Below are positions 1 to 7,754 of a stretch of 59,869 nucleotides of DNA, piece after piece; position 1 is the stretch's first letter, and every line of letters starts with the position of its first letter. The notes under the pieces are model-generated. The model worked only from the letters and a program-made list of their open reading frames with translations, had not been told where the DNA came from and made no database searches. The DNA is from Desulfurococcales archaeon. Lineage in GTDB: Archaea; Thermoproteota; Thermoprotei_A; Sulfolobales; Fervidicoccaceae. The stretch is taken from NCBI GenBank assembly GCA_027014955.1, contig JALWDA010000008.1, positions 1-59,869 of the forward strand, written 5' to 3'. Both the position numbers and the translations under genes were made by a program.

Positions 1-540
1 GGGCACGTCGTGTGCAACCATTATACGGGCAACGTCCTTCTTACGCTCGCTTTTACCCGACTGGGGAGTAGTCGTGGTCCATGCTCCCGGGGGAGTGGAG
101 CTACTCCTCTGTATCCCAGTGTTCATATATGCTTCGTTATCATACATTATGTAGATAATATTCTCATTACGCTCTGCCGCGCCGGAGAGTGAAGCCATGC
201 CTATATCAGCCGTGCCTCCGTCGCCAGCCCATACAATAACGTGTTTGTCGGCAGCACCTTTCTCGTCAAGGGCCCTCCGAAGACCACTAGCGACCGAGGC
301 GGCGGATGCGAAGGCCGTGTGTACTACTGTCGTTCTTATGCTCTGCCCCGGATAGGGGCCAAGCACAACGGAGCTGCACGACGCGGGCACGACTAGTATT
401 GCGTCGTCCCCCACAAGAGCGGCGAGGGTCTTAAGCCCTATCGGTATCGGGCAGCCGGGACAAGCTGTATCCCCGGGAAGCACGTGATGCCTCATCATCT
501 CAGGTCTAAGTACTGGCTTGTACCGCTTAGTGCTGGACAA
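1..540 (-). CDS. porB: 2-oxoacid (pyruvate):ferredoxin oxidoreductase beta subunit, 3' end cut by window
   Basis: This gene is not in the ORF track because it runs off the left edge; I translated it from the minus strand. It should be the thiamine-diphosphate-binding beta subunit of pyruvate (or another 2-oxoacid):ferredoxin oxidoreductase, which makes acyl-CoA, CO2 and reduced ferredoxin in the cytoplasm. The N-terminus has the cluster-type motif CPGC, and farther on WAGDGGTADIGMASL followed by a YDNEAYMNTG segment is the characteristic ThDP/Mg-binding region of PorB. I chose the TTG start at 540 because GGAGGTGA lies 8 nt upstream; a GTG at 513 is the alternative. The start overlaps the end of porA by 14 nt. 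About 180 residues are visible; the C-terminal part is outside. The exact 2-oxoacid substrate cannot be read from the sequence. Confidence 0.93.
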   Translation of the reverse strand, partial: MSSTKRYKPVLRPEMMRHHVLPGDTACPGCPIPIGLKTLAALVGDDAILVVPASCSSVVLGPYPGQSIRTTVVHTAFASAASVASGLRRALDEKGAADKHVIVWAGDGGTADIGMASLSGAAERNENIIYIMYDNEAYMNTGIQRSSSTPPGAWTTTTPQSGKSERKKDVARIMVAHDVP

Positions 541-1744
541 TAGCAAGCTCACCTCCGTGGTACCACGCGATAGCGGGAAGTGGCTCCCCTCTTTCAATGG
601 TTTCCAAGACTCTCTCAGCTATCTTGCTGAAATCGTGACTCGTAACGTCGACTCCGCCAACTCCCGCTATGATTCCTATCGCGTCTCCCCTGAACCTTGC
701 CTTGAGCAAGCTCGCCACTACATCTGAATAAATTGGTCCCGAGGCCCCAAAGCTTATGGAGCGATCGAACACAATCACGCCCCTGGCATTACCCATTATG
801 TCGGCTATCCTGTCATAGGGGAAGGGGCGGTACAGCCTTATCCTCACAAGGCCCAAGGCAAATCCCCTTTCCCTTAGAAAGTCAACTGCATCCATAGCAT
901 CGCCGCTCCATGCACCCATAGTCACAAAGTAGTACTTTGCATCAGTACATCGATAACATTCCAACGGGCCACCATAGCTTCTTCCAAAAAGCTTTCCATA
1001 CTCCTTATCAACTTCCTCGAATACCAACCCGGCCCGCCTCAGCGACTTGTGCAGGTCAATGAACATTTCCTCGGTCTCCATGGGCCAAGTGAGACCGCCA
1101 ACGCCTAAAGGAAAACTGCCATCTACAACGTAGGGCTGTTTTCTCTCGCCAAGCCATTCTGCAACGTCGTCTTCGGCGGGGACCTCGACGGGCATGGCTG
1201 TATGTCCCAGAATGAAACCCTCGAGGCCGACCATAAAGGGCAGGAAGACTCTCTCATCTTCACTCACCTTGAACGCCTGGATTGTGAGGTCGAGGACCTC
1301 TTGATTGTCTCTTGCGAATGCCATAATCCACCCTGTATCCCGCTGGTCCATGAAGTCGGAATGGTCGGGCCATATGTTCCAGGGAGCTCCAATGGTCCTC
1401 GTCACAACCGCCATGACCCCTGGCACTCTTGCTCTGGAGAACCAATGGACCCATTCATGCATGTACAATAATCCATGACTACTCGTAGCGGTGAAGACCC
1501 TGGCACCTGCTAGAGCGGCACCGTACGCGACGGCTAGGGCACTGTGCTCCGACTCCACTCTAACCATCTGGGCCTTTAATTCGCCGCCTTCTATGTACTC
1601 GGAGAGCTTCTCAACTATACTAGTCTGGGGTGTTATCGGATAGGCAGACACAAGGTCGACACGGGCAAGCTTAACGGCGAGGGCGACAGCGTGATTACCA
1701 GTTAGGGTTACCTTTTCTCTGTAGAGGGCCCTAGGCTTGGACAC
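527..1744 (-). CDS. porA: 2-oxoacid (pyruvate):ferredoxin oxidoreductase alpha subunit
   Basis: Alpha subunit of the four-subunit POR complex (about 405 residues). The opening residues TLTGNHAVALAVKLARVDLV and then YPITPQTS are the classic PorA N-terminal domain that helps bind the 2-oxoacid and ThDP; the C-terminal half contains the transketolase-like GVIVFDRSISFG segment. The track gives a longer ORF from 1789, but that would overlap porD by about 40 nt; the GTG at 1744 lies 6 nt after the porD stop with GGAGGG about 10 nt upstream, so I prefer it. The gene order porG-porD-porA-porB with tight or overlapping junctions indicates one operon. Assignment to pyruvate rather than 2-oxoisovalerate is by best resemblance only. 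Confidence 0.93.
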   Translation of the reverse strand: MSKPRALYREKVTLTGNHAVALAVKLARVDLVSAYPITPQTSIVEKLSEYIEGGELKAQMVRVESEHSALAVAYGAALAGARVFTATSSHGLLYMHEWVHWFSRARVPGVMAVVTRTIGAPWNIWPDHSDFMDQRDTGWIMAFARDNQEVLDLTIQAFKVSEDERVFLPFMVGLEGFILGHTAMPVEVPAEDDVAEWLGERKQPYVVDGSFPLGVGGLTWPMETEEMFIDLHKSLRRAGLVFEEVDKEYGKLFGRSYGGPLECYRCTDAKYYFVTMGAWSGDAMDAVDFLRERGFALGLVRIRLYRPFPYDRIADIMGNARGVIVFDRSISFGASGPIYSDVVASLLKARFRGDAIGIIAGVGGVDVTSHDFSKIAERVLETIERGEPLPAIAWYHGGELAIVQH

Positions 1745-1749
1745 CTTTG

Positions 1750-2028
1750 TTATCCCTCCTCTACCATTGTTATAGCATCGTGGGGACATACGTTAGCACA
1801 TATTCCACAACCCTTACAGTACTCATAGTCGATTGACACACCCTCCTCTCTATCAACCCTAACAACATTTACGGGACAGTATATTTCACACAAGAAGCAC
1901 CTTACACACTTCTCATTGTCAACTATAGGCTTCTCCAGTCTCCAGCTACCCGTCTTCCCAGCAACACCAATCTCCGGGAAGGATATTGGTGCCTTGATGG
2001 ACAGAGCCAAATTACGGGAGTGAGACAC
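1750..2028 (-). CDS. porD: 2-oxoacid:ferredoxin oxidoreductase delta subunit (2x[4Fe-4S] ferredoxin)
   Basis: Small ferredoxin-like delta subunit, about 92 residues, that passes electrons from the ThDP site to ferredoxin. Two cluster motifs are visible: CVRCFLCEIYCP and CKGCGICANVCP, each CxxCxxCxxxC followed by P. Before them is the family sequence GVAGKTGSWRLEKPIVD. The ORF in the track begins at 2124, deep inside porG; the GTG at 2028 is preceded by GGAGGTG about 10 nt upstream and gives a normal PorD length, while a TTG at 2010 has no such motif. It overlaps the porG 3' end by 17 nt, which suggests translational coupling. Confidence 0.92.
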   Translation of the reverse strand: MSHSRNLALSIKAPISFPEIGVAGKTGSWRLEKPIVDNEKCVRCFLCEIYCPVNVVRVDREEGVSIDYEYCKGCGICANVCPHDAITMVEEG

Positions 2029-2605
2029 TGAGGACCACCACCTCCCTTGTTTCCCTATAGCTCCTTTCAACGGCCTCCGCGTTGAGCCTTCCCAGCCTTC
2101 CCCCAAAATACTCAACAACCGCACGCTTAACAGAGTCTAGAGAAACCAAACCAGTGGCTCTAGAAAATGCGCCCAGAATAGCAGTATTGACAACAGGCCA
2201 TCCTGCAACTACTAGTCCAAGTTCGCGCGCGATTCTTGTGGCGTTTACAATAAATACTCTGCCAGCCCGTGTCCTCGAGATAAGCTTTGACAACCTTGGG
2301 TCTCTACGTTCAGTGTTAACAATAAGAATACCCCCCGCTCTCAAAGAGTATCTTTCTAGGATTTCGAGCTCGGCAAGCCTAGCGTCGAGTAGGACGACCA
2401 CGTCACCCTTTTCAAACATCCCATGCCTCCTTATAGGCCTGCTTGAGATGCGGACAAAGGCAGCAACAGGAGCACCTCTCCTTTCAGCGCCGAAGAATGG
2501 AAATCCTTGGGACTCCAGACCCTCTAGGCTAGCTGCAGCTGTGAGAAGTGTGGCTGACGTGACGGCACCCTGGCCTCCACGGCCTATTAATATGACTTCG
2601 GTCAA
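2012..2605 (-). CDS. porG: 2-oxoacid:ferredoxin oxidoreductase gamma subunit
   Basis: Gamma subunit of POR, about 197 residues. It begins with the family hallmark IGRGGQGAVTSA and continues with FPFFGAERRGAPVAAFVRIS, which is typical of PorG/KorC proteins. The track extends it to 2662, but a TTG at 2605 places the start at the normal distance (7 residues) before GRGGQG and has GGGGGTG about 11 nt upstream. It is the first gene of the por operon; upstream on the minus strand lies an AT-rich stretch with a TTATAAATTATA-like box near 2706-2722 that could be the operon promoter. Confidence 0.92.
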   Translation of the reverse strand: MTEVILIGRGGQGAVTSATLLTAAASLEGLESQGFPFFGAERRGAPVAAFVRISSRPIRRHGMFEKGDVVVLLDARLAELEILERYSLRAGGILIVNTERRDPRLSKLISRTRAGRVFIVNATRIARELGLVVAGWPVVNTAILGAFSRATGLVSLDSVKRAVVEYFGGRLGRLNAEAVERSYRETREVVVLSVSLP

Positions 2606-2705
2606 CAATAGGCATACACCCCCAACTAGGAGGGCTGTTTCAGGCGCCCACCATGTTCCCATTATTCAATCAATTCGCAAAAAACTGAAAAATATTCAAA
2701 ATTAA

Positions 2706-2722
2706 AAAGTATAATTTATAAC
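2706..2722 (-). promoter_or_regulatory. TATA-like box for the por operon
   Basis: On the minus strand the sequence GGTTATAAATTATAC occurs about 100 nt before the porG start in an AT-rich gap between porG and the Nudix gene. It resembles an archaeal box A. The distance to the chosen start implies an untranslated leader; no stronger candidate is seen closer in. Confidence 0.35.
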
Positions 2723-2782
2723 CTTAACGTTGTAAACCCTCTTTCAATAAATATTTCACACGACTAATATATAAACACTTTG

Positions 2783-3361
2783 TTACCTACCCGGCATCTT
2801 GAACAAGGATAACTTTAGAACGCGGTCGAGAATACGTTTACTCATACCCCATACTATACCGTCAGGAAAGACGTATGCCTCAACAACACGTCCCTTACCC
2901 GGGTGGAAGAGCCTATAGGGGCCGCGTATAAGTGACAGGGGGACCCACCAGGCATCGCTTAATTCGCTCCAAGAGATCCTAAGCTGGAGCCGCACAGGCA
3001 CTTTGCTTAGATACGCATACACTTCAAGTCCCGGCAAGGCTTGGGTTCTCTCCACGCCAAGGCTTCCTAAAACAACCACATGTTTGGGAGGTATGCCTGT
3101 CTCCTCGAAAGTCTCTCTTAAGGCCGCTACTAGGGGTGATTCGCCTCTCTTGACCCCGCCCCCAGGGAACCCCACATCACCGCTCCATGGGTCCCAGTGG
3201 GAGTTCCTTCTTTTTACAAGTAGTATATAGGTTCGCTTCGATACAGTAGTATAAATCACGTTTATCGCAGCTCTCAGGCTTCCTAGGCTTGATATGGTCT
3301 TCTCTATTTCAGTTGCTGGCCATTTTCCTTTCAAGAGGGATGTTTTGAATATAGTCTTCAT
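2783..3361 (-). CDS. Nudix hydrolase, CoA-pyrophosphatase-like
   Basis: A 192-residue cytoplasmic hydrolase that should cleave a nucleoside diphosphate linked to another moiety. The Nudix box is complete: GGGVKRGESPLVAALRETFE followed by ETGI matches GX5EX7REUXEEXGU at about residues 66-89. The preceding SHWDPWSGDVGFPGG is close to the CoA pyrophosphatase subgroup (NudL/YeaB, usually W-S-G-x-I-A-FPGG), so CoA or a related dinucleotide is a possible substrate, but this is a family inference. It is a single gene on the minus strand with gaps of more than 100 nt on both sides. Confidence 0.85.
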   Translation of the reverse strand: MKTIFKTSLLKGKWPATEIEKTISSLGSLRAAINVIYTTVSKRTYILLVKRRNSHWDPWSGDVGFPGGGVKRGESPLVAALRETFEETGIPPKHVVVLGSLGVERTQALPGLEVYAYLSKVPVRLQLRISWSELSDAWWVPLSLIRGPYRLFHPGKGRVVEAYVFPDGIVWGMSKRILDRVLKLSLFKMPGR

Positions 3362-3492
3362 AGTACATTCTCATCCCTGGAGAGATGGGTGGATTTCCGG
3401 GGGCTTTCTTTTTCAATCCATTCCCTATATAAATAAAAGCACTCTCGACGGGTTAGATCTTGAGAAATAATCGTCGTGTTACTTGAAAAAAA

Positions 3493-4794
3493 TTACAGAC
3501 CTAGAAGAAGTTCGAGGGGTTCTTCCAAGTATCTTTTCACAGTTTTCAAGAACATTGCTGCCTGAGCACCGTCAGTGACTCTATGGTCGAACGTTATGCT
3601 TAGGGTCATGCACTTCTTGAAAATCACTCCCCCATCTCTGCCAGGAGATGCTACGTCCCTGAGGCGCCCCACTCCCAATATCCCGGCGTGACCAGGGAAT
3701 ATTATCGGTGCGAAATAGTCTATGTCATACATGCCTAGATTGGACACGCTGAAGGTAGAGCCCTCAACATCTTCTATGGACAGGTTACCTTCTCTCGCCT
3801 TCCTGGAAAGCTCCTCTATTTCCCTGGATATAACGCCTATATTCTTCTTATCTGCATGTTTGACAACTGGCACAATTAGCCCATCTTCAAGGGCCACAGC
3901 TACGCCTATATTTATGTCATCATACATGATAATCTTTCCATCAATCATTCCCGCGTTCATGTAAGGGTGCTTGACCAGTGCTTCCGCAACAGCCTTTACC
4001 ACGAAGGCTGTTATGCTAGGCCTTTTTTCCTTTGCAATCATGCCTCTAAGCTCAACAAGCTTATCAACGCAGACATCCATGAACAGTGTGGTGTGAATCG
4101 CTTGTGAGTACGACTTGTACAAGTTCGAGGCTATGCGCGCCCTCATCGGGGACGGTTCCACCACTCGTCCCTTGACAGGTCCCACCTGGGTAACTTCCTC
4201 CGAAGGTAACTTCATGAGACCAGTAGGGGCTACTGCCTCAGCCTTCTTCTCCGTAGCCTCCGCCTCCTCAAGGTACCTTTTCACGTCCTGCTCGGTCACC
4301 ATGCCCCTAGGACCCGTGCCCTTTACCTTGGACAGGTCTATCCCATACCGGGCGGCTAGCCTCCTCGCAGCCGGAGTGGCTTTGGGTCTTTTGCTTAAAC
4401 CAGTGGCGACGGAAGCCGTGGCTATGATGGGTTGTCTCTCTGGAGGCGTGATAGCCTTACTCTCAACCCCTTCTCCCACAGGCTCCTCTGACACTGCTTT
4501 GGACGAAGCTGATTCCCTACGGTTCTTTTCTAGCTCTTCTAGACTCTCCACTATTATTGCAATAACTTGCCCGACTGGCACCTCGTCGCCAGGGTTCGCC
4601 AGTATCTTGGCTACTATCCCCGAGGCAGGAGACTTCACCTCATTGGTTATCTTTTCGGTCTCTACAACCAGAAGCGTTTCCCCTTCTTCGACTTTGTCGC
4701 CCTCCTTCTTTTTCCACTCAACTATTCTTCCCGCCTCCATTGTCAGTCCCAGTTTGGGCATCTTGACTTCTACCGGCACGCTGCTCACCCCCAT
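3493..4794 (-). CDS. 2-oxoacid dehydrogenase complex E2 (dihydrolipoyl acyltransferase)
   Basis: E2 core of a pyruvate or branched-chain 2-oxoacid dehydrogenase complex, 433 residues. Domains in order: one lipoyl domain (residues about 7-82) with the lipoyl lysine in VETEKITNE at about residue 48; a peripheral-subunit-binding domain at about 138-175 (KATPAARRLAARYGID, then GPRGMVTEQDV); and the acyltransferase domain ending in FDHRVTDG, with the catalytic His at about 404. The linkers are Ala/Pro/Glu-rich as usual. It overlaps the E1 stop by 10 nt at the ATG; a GTG at 4779, 5 nt after GGGGGTGA, is an equally good start and would begin directly with the lipoyl domain. No E3 (dihydrolipoamide dehydrogenase) gene is present in this window. 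Acyl specificity cannot be read from sequence. Confidence 0.93.
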   Translation of the reverse strand: MGVSSVPVEVKMPKLGLTMEAGRIVEWKKKEGDKVEEGETLLVVETEKITNEVKSPASGIVAKILANPGDEVPVGQVIAIIVESLEELEKNRRESASSKAVSEEPVGEGVESKAITPPERQPIIATASVATGLSKRPKATPAARRLAARYGIDLSKVKGTGPRGMVTEQDVKRYLEEAEATEKKAEAVAPTGLMKLPSEEVTQVGPVKGRVVEPSPMRARIASNLYKSYSQAIHTTLFMDVCVDKLVELRGMIAKEKRPSITAFVVKAVAEALVKHPYMNAGMIDGKIIMYDDINIGVAVALEDGLIVPVVKHADKKNIGVISREIEELSRKAREGNLSIEDVEGSTFSVSNLGMYDIDYFAPIIFPGHAGILGVGRLRDVASPGRDGGVIFKKCMTLSITFDHRVTDGAQAAMFLKTVKRYLEEPLELLLGL

Positions 4795-6791
4795 GGTAGT
4801 TTTCCTATCACTTTGAGGGCCATGTCGACTATCTTGTCGCGATTGGGCAACACGTACTGTTCCATGGGGGGACTAAAGGGTATGGGTGCGTGAAGCGTAT
4901 TAAGTCTGGCAGGCACCGAGTCAATATACTCTATAGCTTCCTCCATGGCGGTTGTTATGACCTCAGACGCTATGCTTGCCGGGGCCCAGCCTTCGTCAAC
5001 CACCAGTATTCTACCCGTCTTCGAAACGGAGTCGCGTATGGCTTCTCGGTCCAATGGATACAGTGTTCTTAAATCAATAACCTCTGCAGAGACTCCATGT
5101 TTATCCTCTAGGACCTTCGCAGCCGCTAGGGCCTCGTGGACCATGTATGAATAGGACACAATGGTTATGTCATCTCCCTTTCTCTTCACGTCAGCCTTGC
5201 CAAGGGGGATAACATAGTCGTGCTCGGGAACAGGCCCTCTCATACGATACAGTTTCTTGTGCTCATAGAAGAGAACGGCATTACCGTCCCTCAAAGAGGA
5301 GAGAAACAGCCCCTTAGCATCATAGGGTGTACTTGGAGCGACGACCTTTACTCCGGGGTGATTAGCAAACATTGACGCATTGGTTGAAGAATGCTGAGCG
5401 GCAGCAGAGACCCCGGCTCCCATAGCCGACCTTATTACAACTGGTATAGCATCAATCTGACCACCCGTCATATACCTGAGCTTGGCCGCATGGTTAAGGA
5501 TAGCGTCCATGGGAAGATATAGGAAGTCGGAGAACCTGTGCTCAACCACCACTCTTAACCCCATTATAGCAGCCCCTATGGCAACCAAGGTGAAACCCTG
5601 CTCGGCAATCGGTGTGTCAATTACGCGGATGTCCGCCCCATATTTTTCGGCCAATCCCCTCGTGACGCCCCATACGCCGGCAGAGACCACATCCTCTCCC
5701 AACACGATTACGTTAGGATCTCTCCCCATCTCATGATCCAGGGCTTCCCTAACTGCCTCGACAAATGTTATTACGCGTCCCTCACCTGGCCCTGGGTCCA
5801 CAGGGTCCTCAAAGGGGACAAGCCTCCCCTCATAATATACGTTATTGAGTGCCTCGTGTCCCTCGGGATAGGGACTTGACCGCGCGTATTCGACTGCGTC
5901 TATAATTATGTCCTCAACCTCCTTACGCAGGGCCCTATCCTCCTCTTCTGTAATCAAGCCCTCCTCCAACAACCTATTCCTAAACTTTTCAACAGGATCG
6001 TTCTTCTCAAGCCACTCCTCAACCTCACCTGGTTTCCTATAGTGCTGCGGGTCTCCCTCAAAGTGTCCCCTAACCCTGAAAGCGACCGCCTCTAGGAAAC
6101 GGGGTCCCTCTCCCCTCCTTATCTCGTCTACAAGGCTGCTTGCAGCCCTGTATACCTCCACAGGGTCGGTTCCATCAACCTTCAGCCCCTTCATGCCATA
6201 GGCCTTCACTCTCTCTACAGCATCTTTGACAGGGCTGGTTTTATTGAACCTTATTGTTGCCGCATACTGGTTGTTCTCGCAGACGTATAGTATTGGCAGG
6301 TTCCATATCGACGCCATGGTCAGGCTCTCATGGAAGGCCCCTATGTTCGTGGCCCCGTCCCCGAAAAATGAGGCGACAATGCTTTTGCTCTTCTTGTATT
6401 TGAGTGCCAGGGCAGCTCCTGTTGCGATCCCTATGCCACTCCCCACTATTCCGTTTGCTCCAATTATCCCCCTGCTCATTTGTGCAGCGTGCATAGAACC
6501 CCCGTATCCCTTGTTAAGCCCGGTTTTTTTCCCATACAATTCCGCCATCAGTCTCCGTATATCTGCGCCTTTTGCTATCAAATGGCCGTGGCCTCTGTGG
6601 GTGCTCATGATGTAGTCGTCGTCTCTCAGAGCGGCCATGACTCCGGCTGCAATGGCTTCTTCTCCTATGTACAAGTGCACGAACCCTGGTATCTCGGATG
6701 CTGCGAACTTGTCCCTAACAGTCTCCTCAAACCGCCTTATGAGTAGCATGGTCCTATAAAGGGACTTAGCAAGGCTGGAGGAGATATTCAC
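4785..6791 (-). CDS. Fused E1 alpha-beta subunit of 2-oxoacid dehydrogenase complex
   Basis: A 668-residue protein that joins both halves of an alpha2-beta2 type E1 in one chain. Residues about 1-320 are E1 alpha: RRFEETV near the start, GGSMHAA, and the ThDP motif GDGATNIGAFHESLTMA followed by CENNQYA. A short linker (about 320-345, containing DPVDPGPGEG) leads into E1 beta: TFVEAVREALDHEM, VLGEDV, DTPIAEQGF, QHSSTNASMFANHPGVKVV and LRTLYPLD. It decarboxylates a 2-oxoacid and passes the acyl group to the lipoyl domain of the downstream E2. The GTG start has AGGTGA about 8 nt upstream. In most archaea and bacteria with this E1 type the two subunits are separate genes, so the fusion is notable; no frameshift or internal stop is seen. 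Confidence 0.93.
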   Translation of the reverse strand: MNISSSLAKSLYRTMLLIRRFEETVRDKFAASEIPGFVHLYIGEEAIAAGVMAALRDDDYIMSTHRGHGHLIAKGADIRRLMAELYGKKTGLNKGYGGSMHAAQMSRGIIGANGIVGSGIGIATGAALALKYKKSKSIVASFFGDGATNIGAFHESLTMASIWNLPILYVCENNQYAATIRFNKTSPVKDAVERVKAYGMKGLKVDGTDPVEVYRAASSLVDEIRRGEGPRFLEAVAFRVRGHFEGDPQHYRKPGEVEEWLEKNDPVEKFRNRLLEEGLITEEEDRALRKEVEDIIIDAVEYARSSPYPEGHEALNNVYYEGRLVPFEDPVDPGPGEGRVITFVEAVREALDHEMGRDPNVIVLGEDVVSAGVWGVTRGLAEKYGADIRVIDTPIAEQGFTLVAIGAAIMGLRVVVEHRFSDFLYLPMDAILNHAAKLRYMTGGQIDAIPVVIRSAMGAGVSAAAQHSSTNASMFANHPGVKVVAPSTPYDAKGLFLSSLRDGNAVLFYEHKKLYRMRGPVPEHDYVIPLGKADVKRKGDDITIVSYSYMVHEALAAAKVLEDKHGVSAEVIDLRTLYPLDREAIRDSVSKTGRILVVDEGWAPASIASEVITTAMEEAIEYIDSVPARLNTLHAPIPFSPPMEQYVLPNRDKIVDMALKVIGKLPWG

Positions 6792-6854
6792 TCTGGGTCA
6801 CCTAAGGTTTGCTGATAATGAGCGAGGTTTGCTACTATGGGGTTCGGGGATTCA

Positions 6855-6882
6855 TTATTTATAGTTTAAAGTCAATATTGAC
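6855..6882. promoter_or_regulatory. Divergent promoter with palindrome GTCAATATTGAC
   Basis: Between the E1 gene (minus) and the cyclase gene (plus) lie a TATA-like stretch (TTATTTATAGTTTAAA on plus; ACTATAAATAATG on minus) and directly next to it the perfect 12-bp palindrome GTCAATATTGAC at 6871-6882. On the plus strand the palindrome falls between the TATA box and the expected transcription start a few nt before the ATG at 6897, the right place for a repressor site. The overlapping winged-helix gene downstream is the obvious candidate regulator (inference). Confidence 0.45.
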
Positions 6883-6896
6883 GATAATGTGATAAA

Positions 6897-7754
6897 ATGG
6901 ATGCGAAAATCCACGACATTACTGCTCCCATTTGTATTAACAGGGGCAAAGTCAACATACCAAGGCCCCGTGCGCTAGAGTTCGACATACGGGAAGTGGG
7001 ACACGACCTTATACTAGGAAAGGGGAATCCCGTAAAATACCTGAGCAACATACTTACAATAAACCTACACATGGCCACACATTATGACCTACCCTCGACC
7101 TTCGGCTACCGCAATTTCCCAGTGTCGCACATAACTCCCCAGCTCTTCGTGAGGAGGGCCGTCATAGTAGACGCTTATGTGAGCCCGAACAGGGTCAAGC
7201 CCCTAAAGAGAAAAGACCTAAACCTAACCCCGAGGCTTGAGAAAGAGTTCACAGAAGCGCCTCCCAACGACAAACCCGCACTAATACTGAGGACGGGAAT
7301 GTACAGGCATTGGTGCAGGGATCCTGACAAGTACATGAGGTTCCCCGGCCTATCTAAAGACCTCATAGAATGGATAGCGGGGGACCTAGAGCCGCCAATA
7401 GTAGCTATAGACGCTATATCTATAGACCGTACAATGGAATACCGGACAACAAACATGTACCCCTATGTCGAGGAAGAGTTTCTACTACAAGTCAGGAAAC
7501 AGGAAAACCTGAGTCTACTAAACCACGACGTCCTCCTCCGCAAAGGCATACTAATACTGGAGAACATATATCCCGAGACACTACCACAGTCAATGTCAAC
7601 CGGCCTACTAATTGCGCCTCCCATATTCAGGTTCGACTGCAAAGATGATTGCAACATCCATGCCATACCAGCCAGGCCCCTACTCGCAGAACCCTCGCCG
7701 GAGGCCGACGAGCTCATAAGAATTCTTAGAGACATAAAAAGGATGATAGCATGA
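6897..7754 (+). CDS. Cyclase-family (kynurenine formamidase-like) metal hydrolase
   Basis: 285 residues, cytoplasmic, of the 'putative cyclase' (PF04199) family that includes kynurenine formamidase, isatin hydrolase and related amide/lactam hydrolases. The metal-binding motif normally reads HxGTHxDxPxH; here it is HMATHYDLPST (about residues 60-70), so the first two His and the Asp are kept, Gly is Ala, and the last, catalytic His is Thr. Other family landmarks are present: FPGLSKDLIEWIAG, VAIDAISID and GILILENIYPETLP. The TATA box lies about 35 nt upstream, so the transcript probably has a very short leader. The stop overlaps the next start (ATGA), so it is coupled to the regulator. The substrate is unknown, and the altered motif makes ordinary formamidase activity uncertain. 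Confidence 0.75.
   Translation: MDAKIHDITAPICINRGKVNIPRPRALEFDIREVGHDLILGKGNPVKYLSNILTINLHMATHYDLPSTFGYRNFPVSHITPQLFVRRAVIVDAYVSPNRVKPLKRKDLNLTPRLEKEFTEAPPNDKPALILRTGMYRHWCRDPDKYMRFPGLSKDLIEWIAGDLEPPIVAIDAISIDRTMEYRTTNMYPYVEEEFLLQVRKQENLSLLNHDVLLRKGILILENIYPETLPQSMSTGLLIAPPIFRFDCKDDCNIHAIPARPLLAEPSPEADELIRILRDIKRMIA

Noticed and set aside
2082-2705. Plus-strand ORF of 207 aa opposite porG
   Set aside because: It mirrors the porG/porD coding strand; composition is that of an antisense shadow (Ser/Thr/Pro-rich, no domain), and the minus strand has unmistakable PorG motifs.
4115-4816. Plus-strand ORF of 233 aa opposite E2
   Set aside because: Antisense shadow of the lipoyl and linker regions of E2; no promoter, no recognisable domain.
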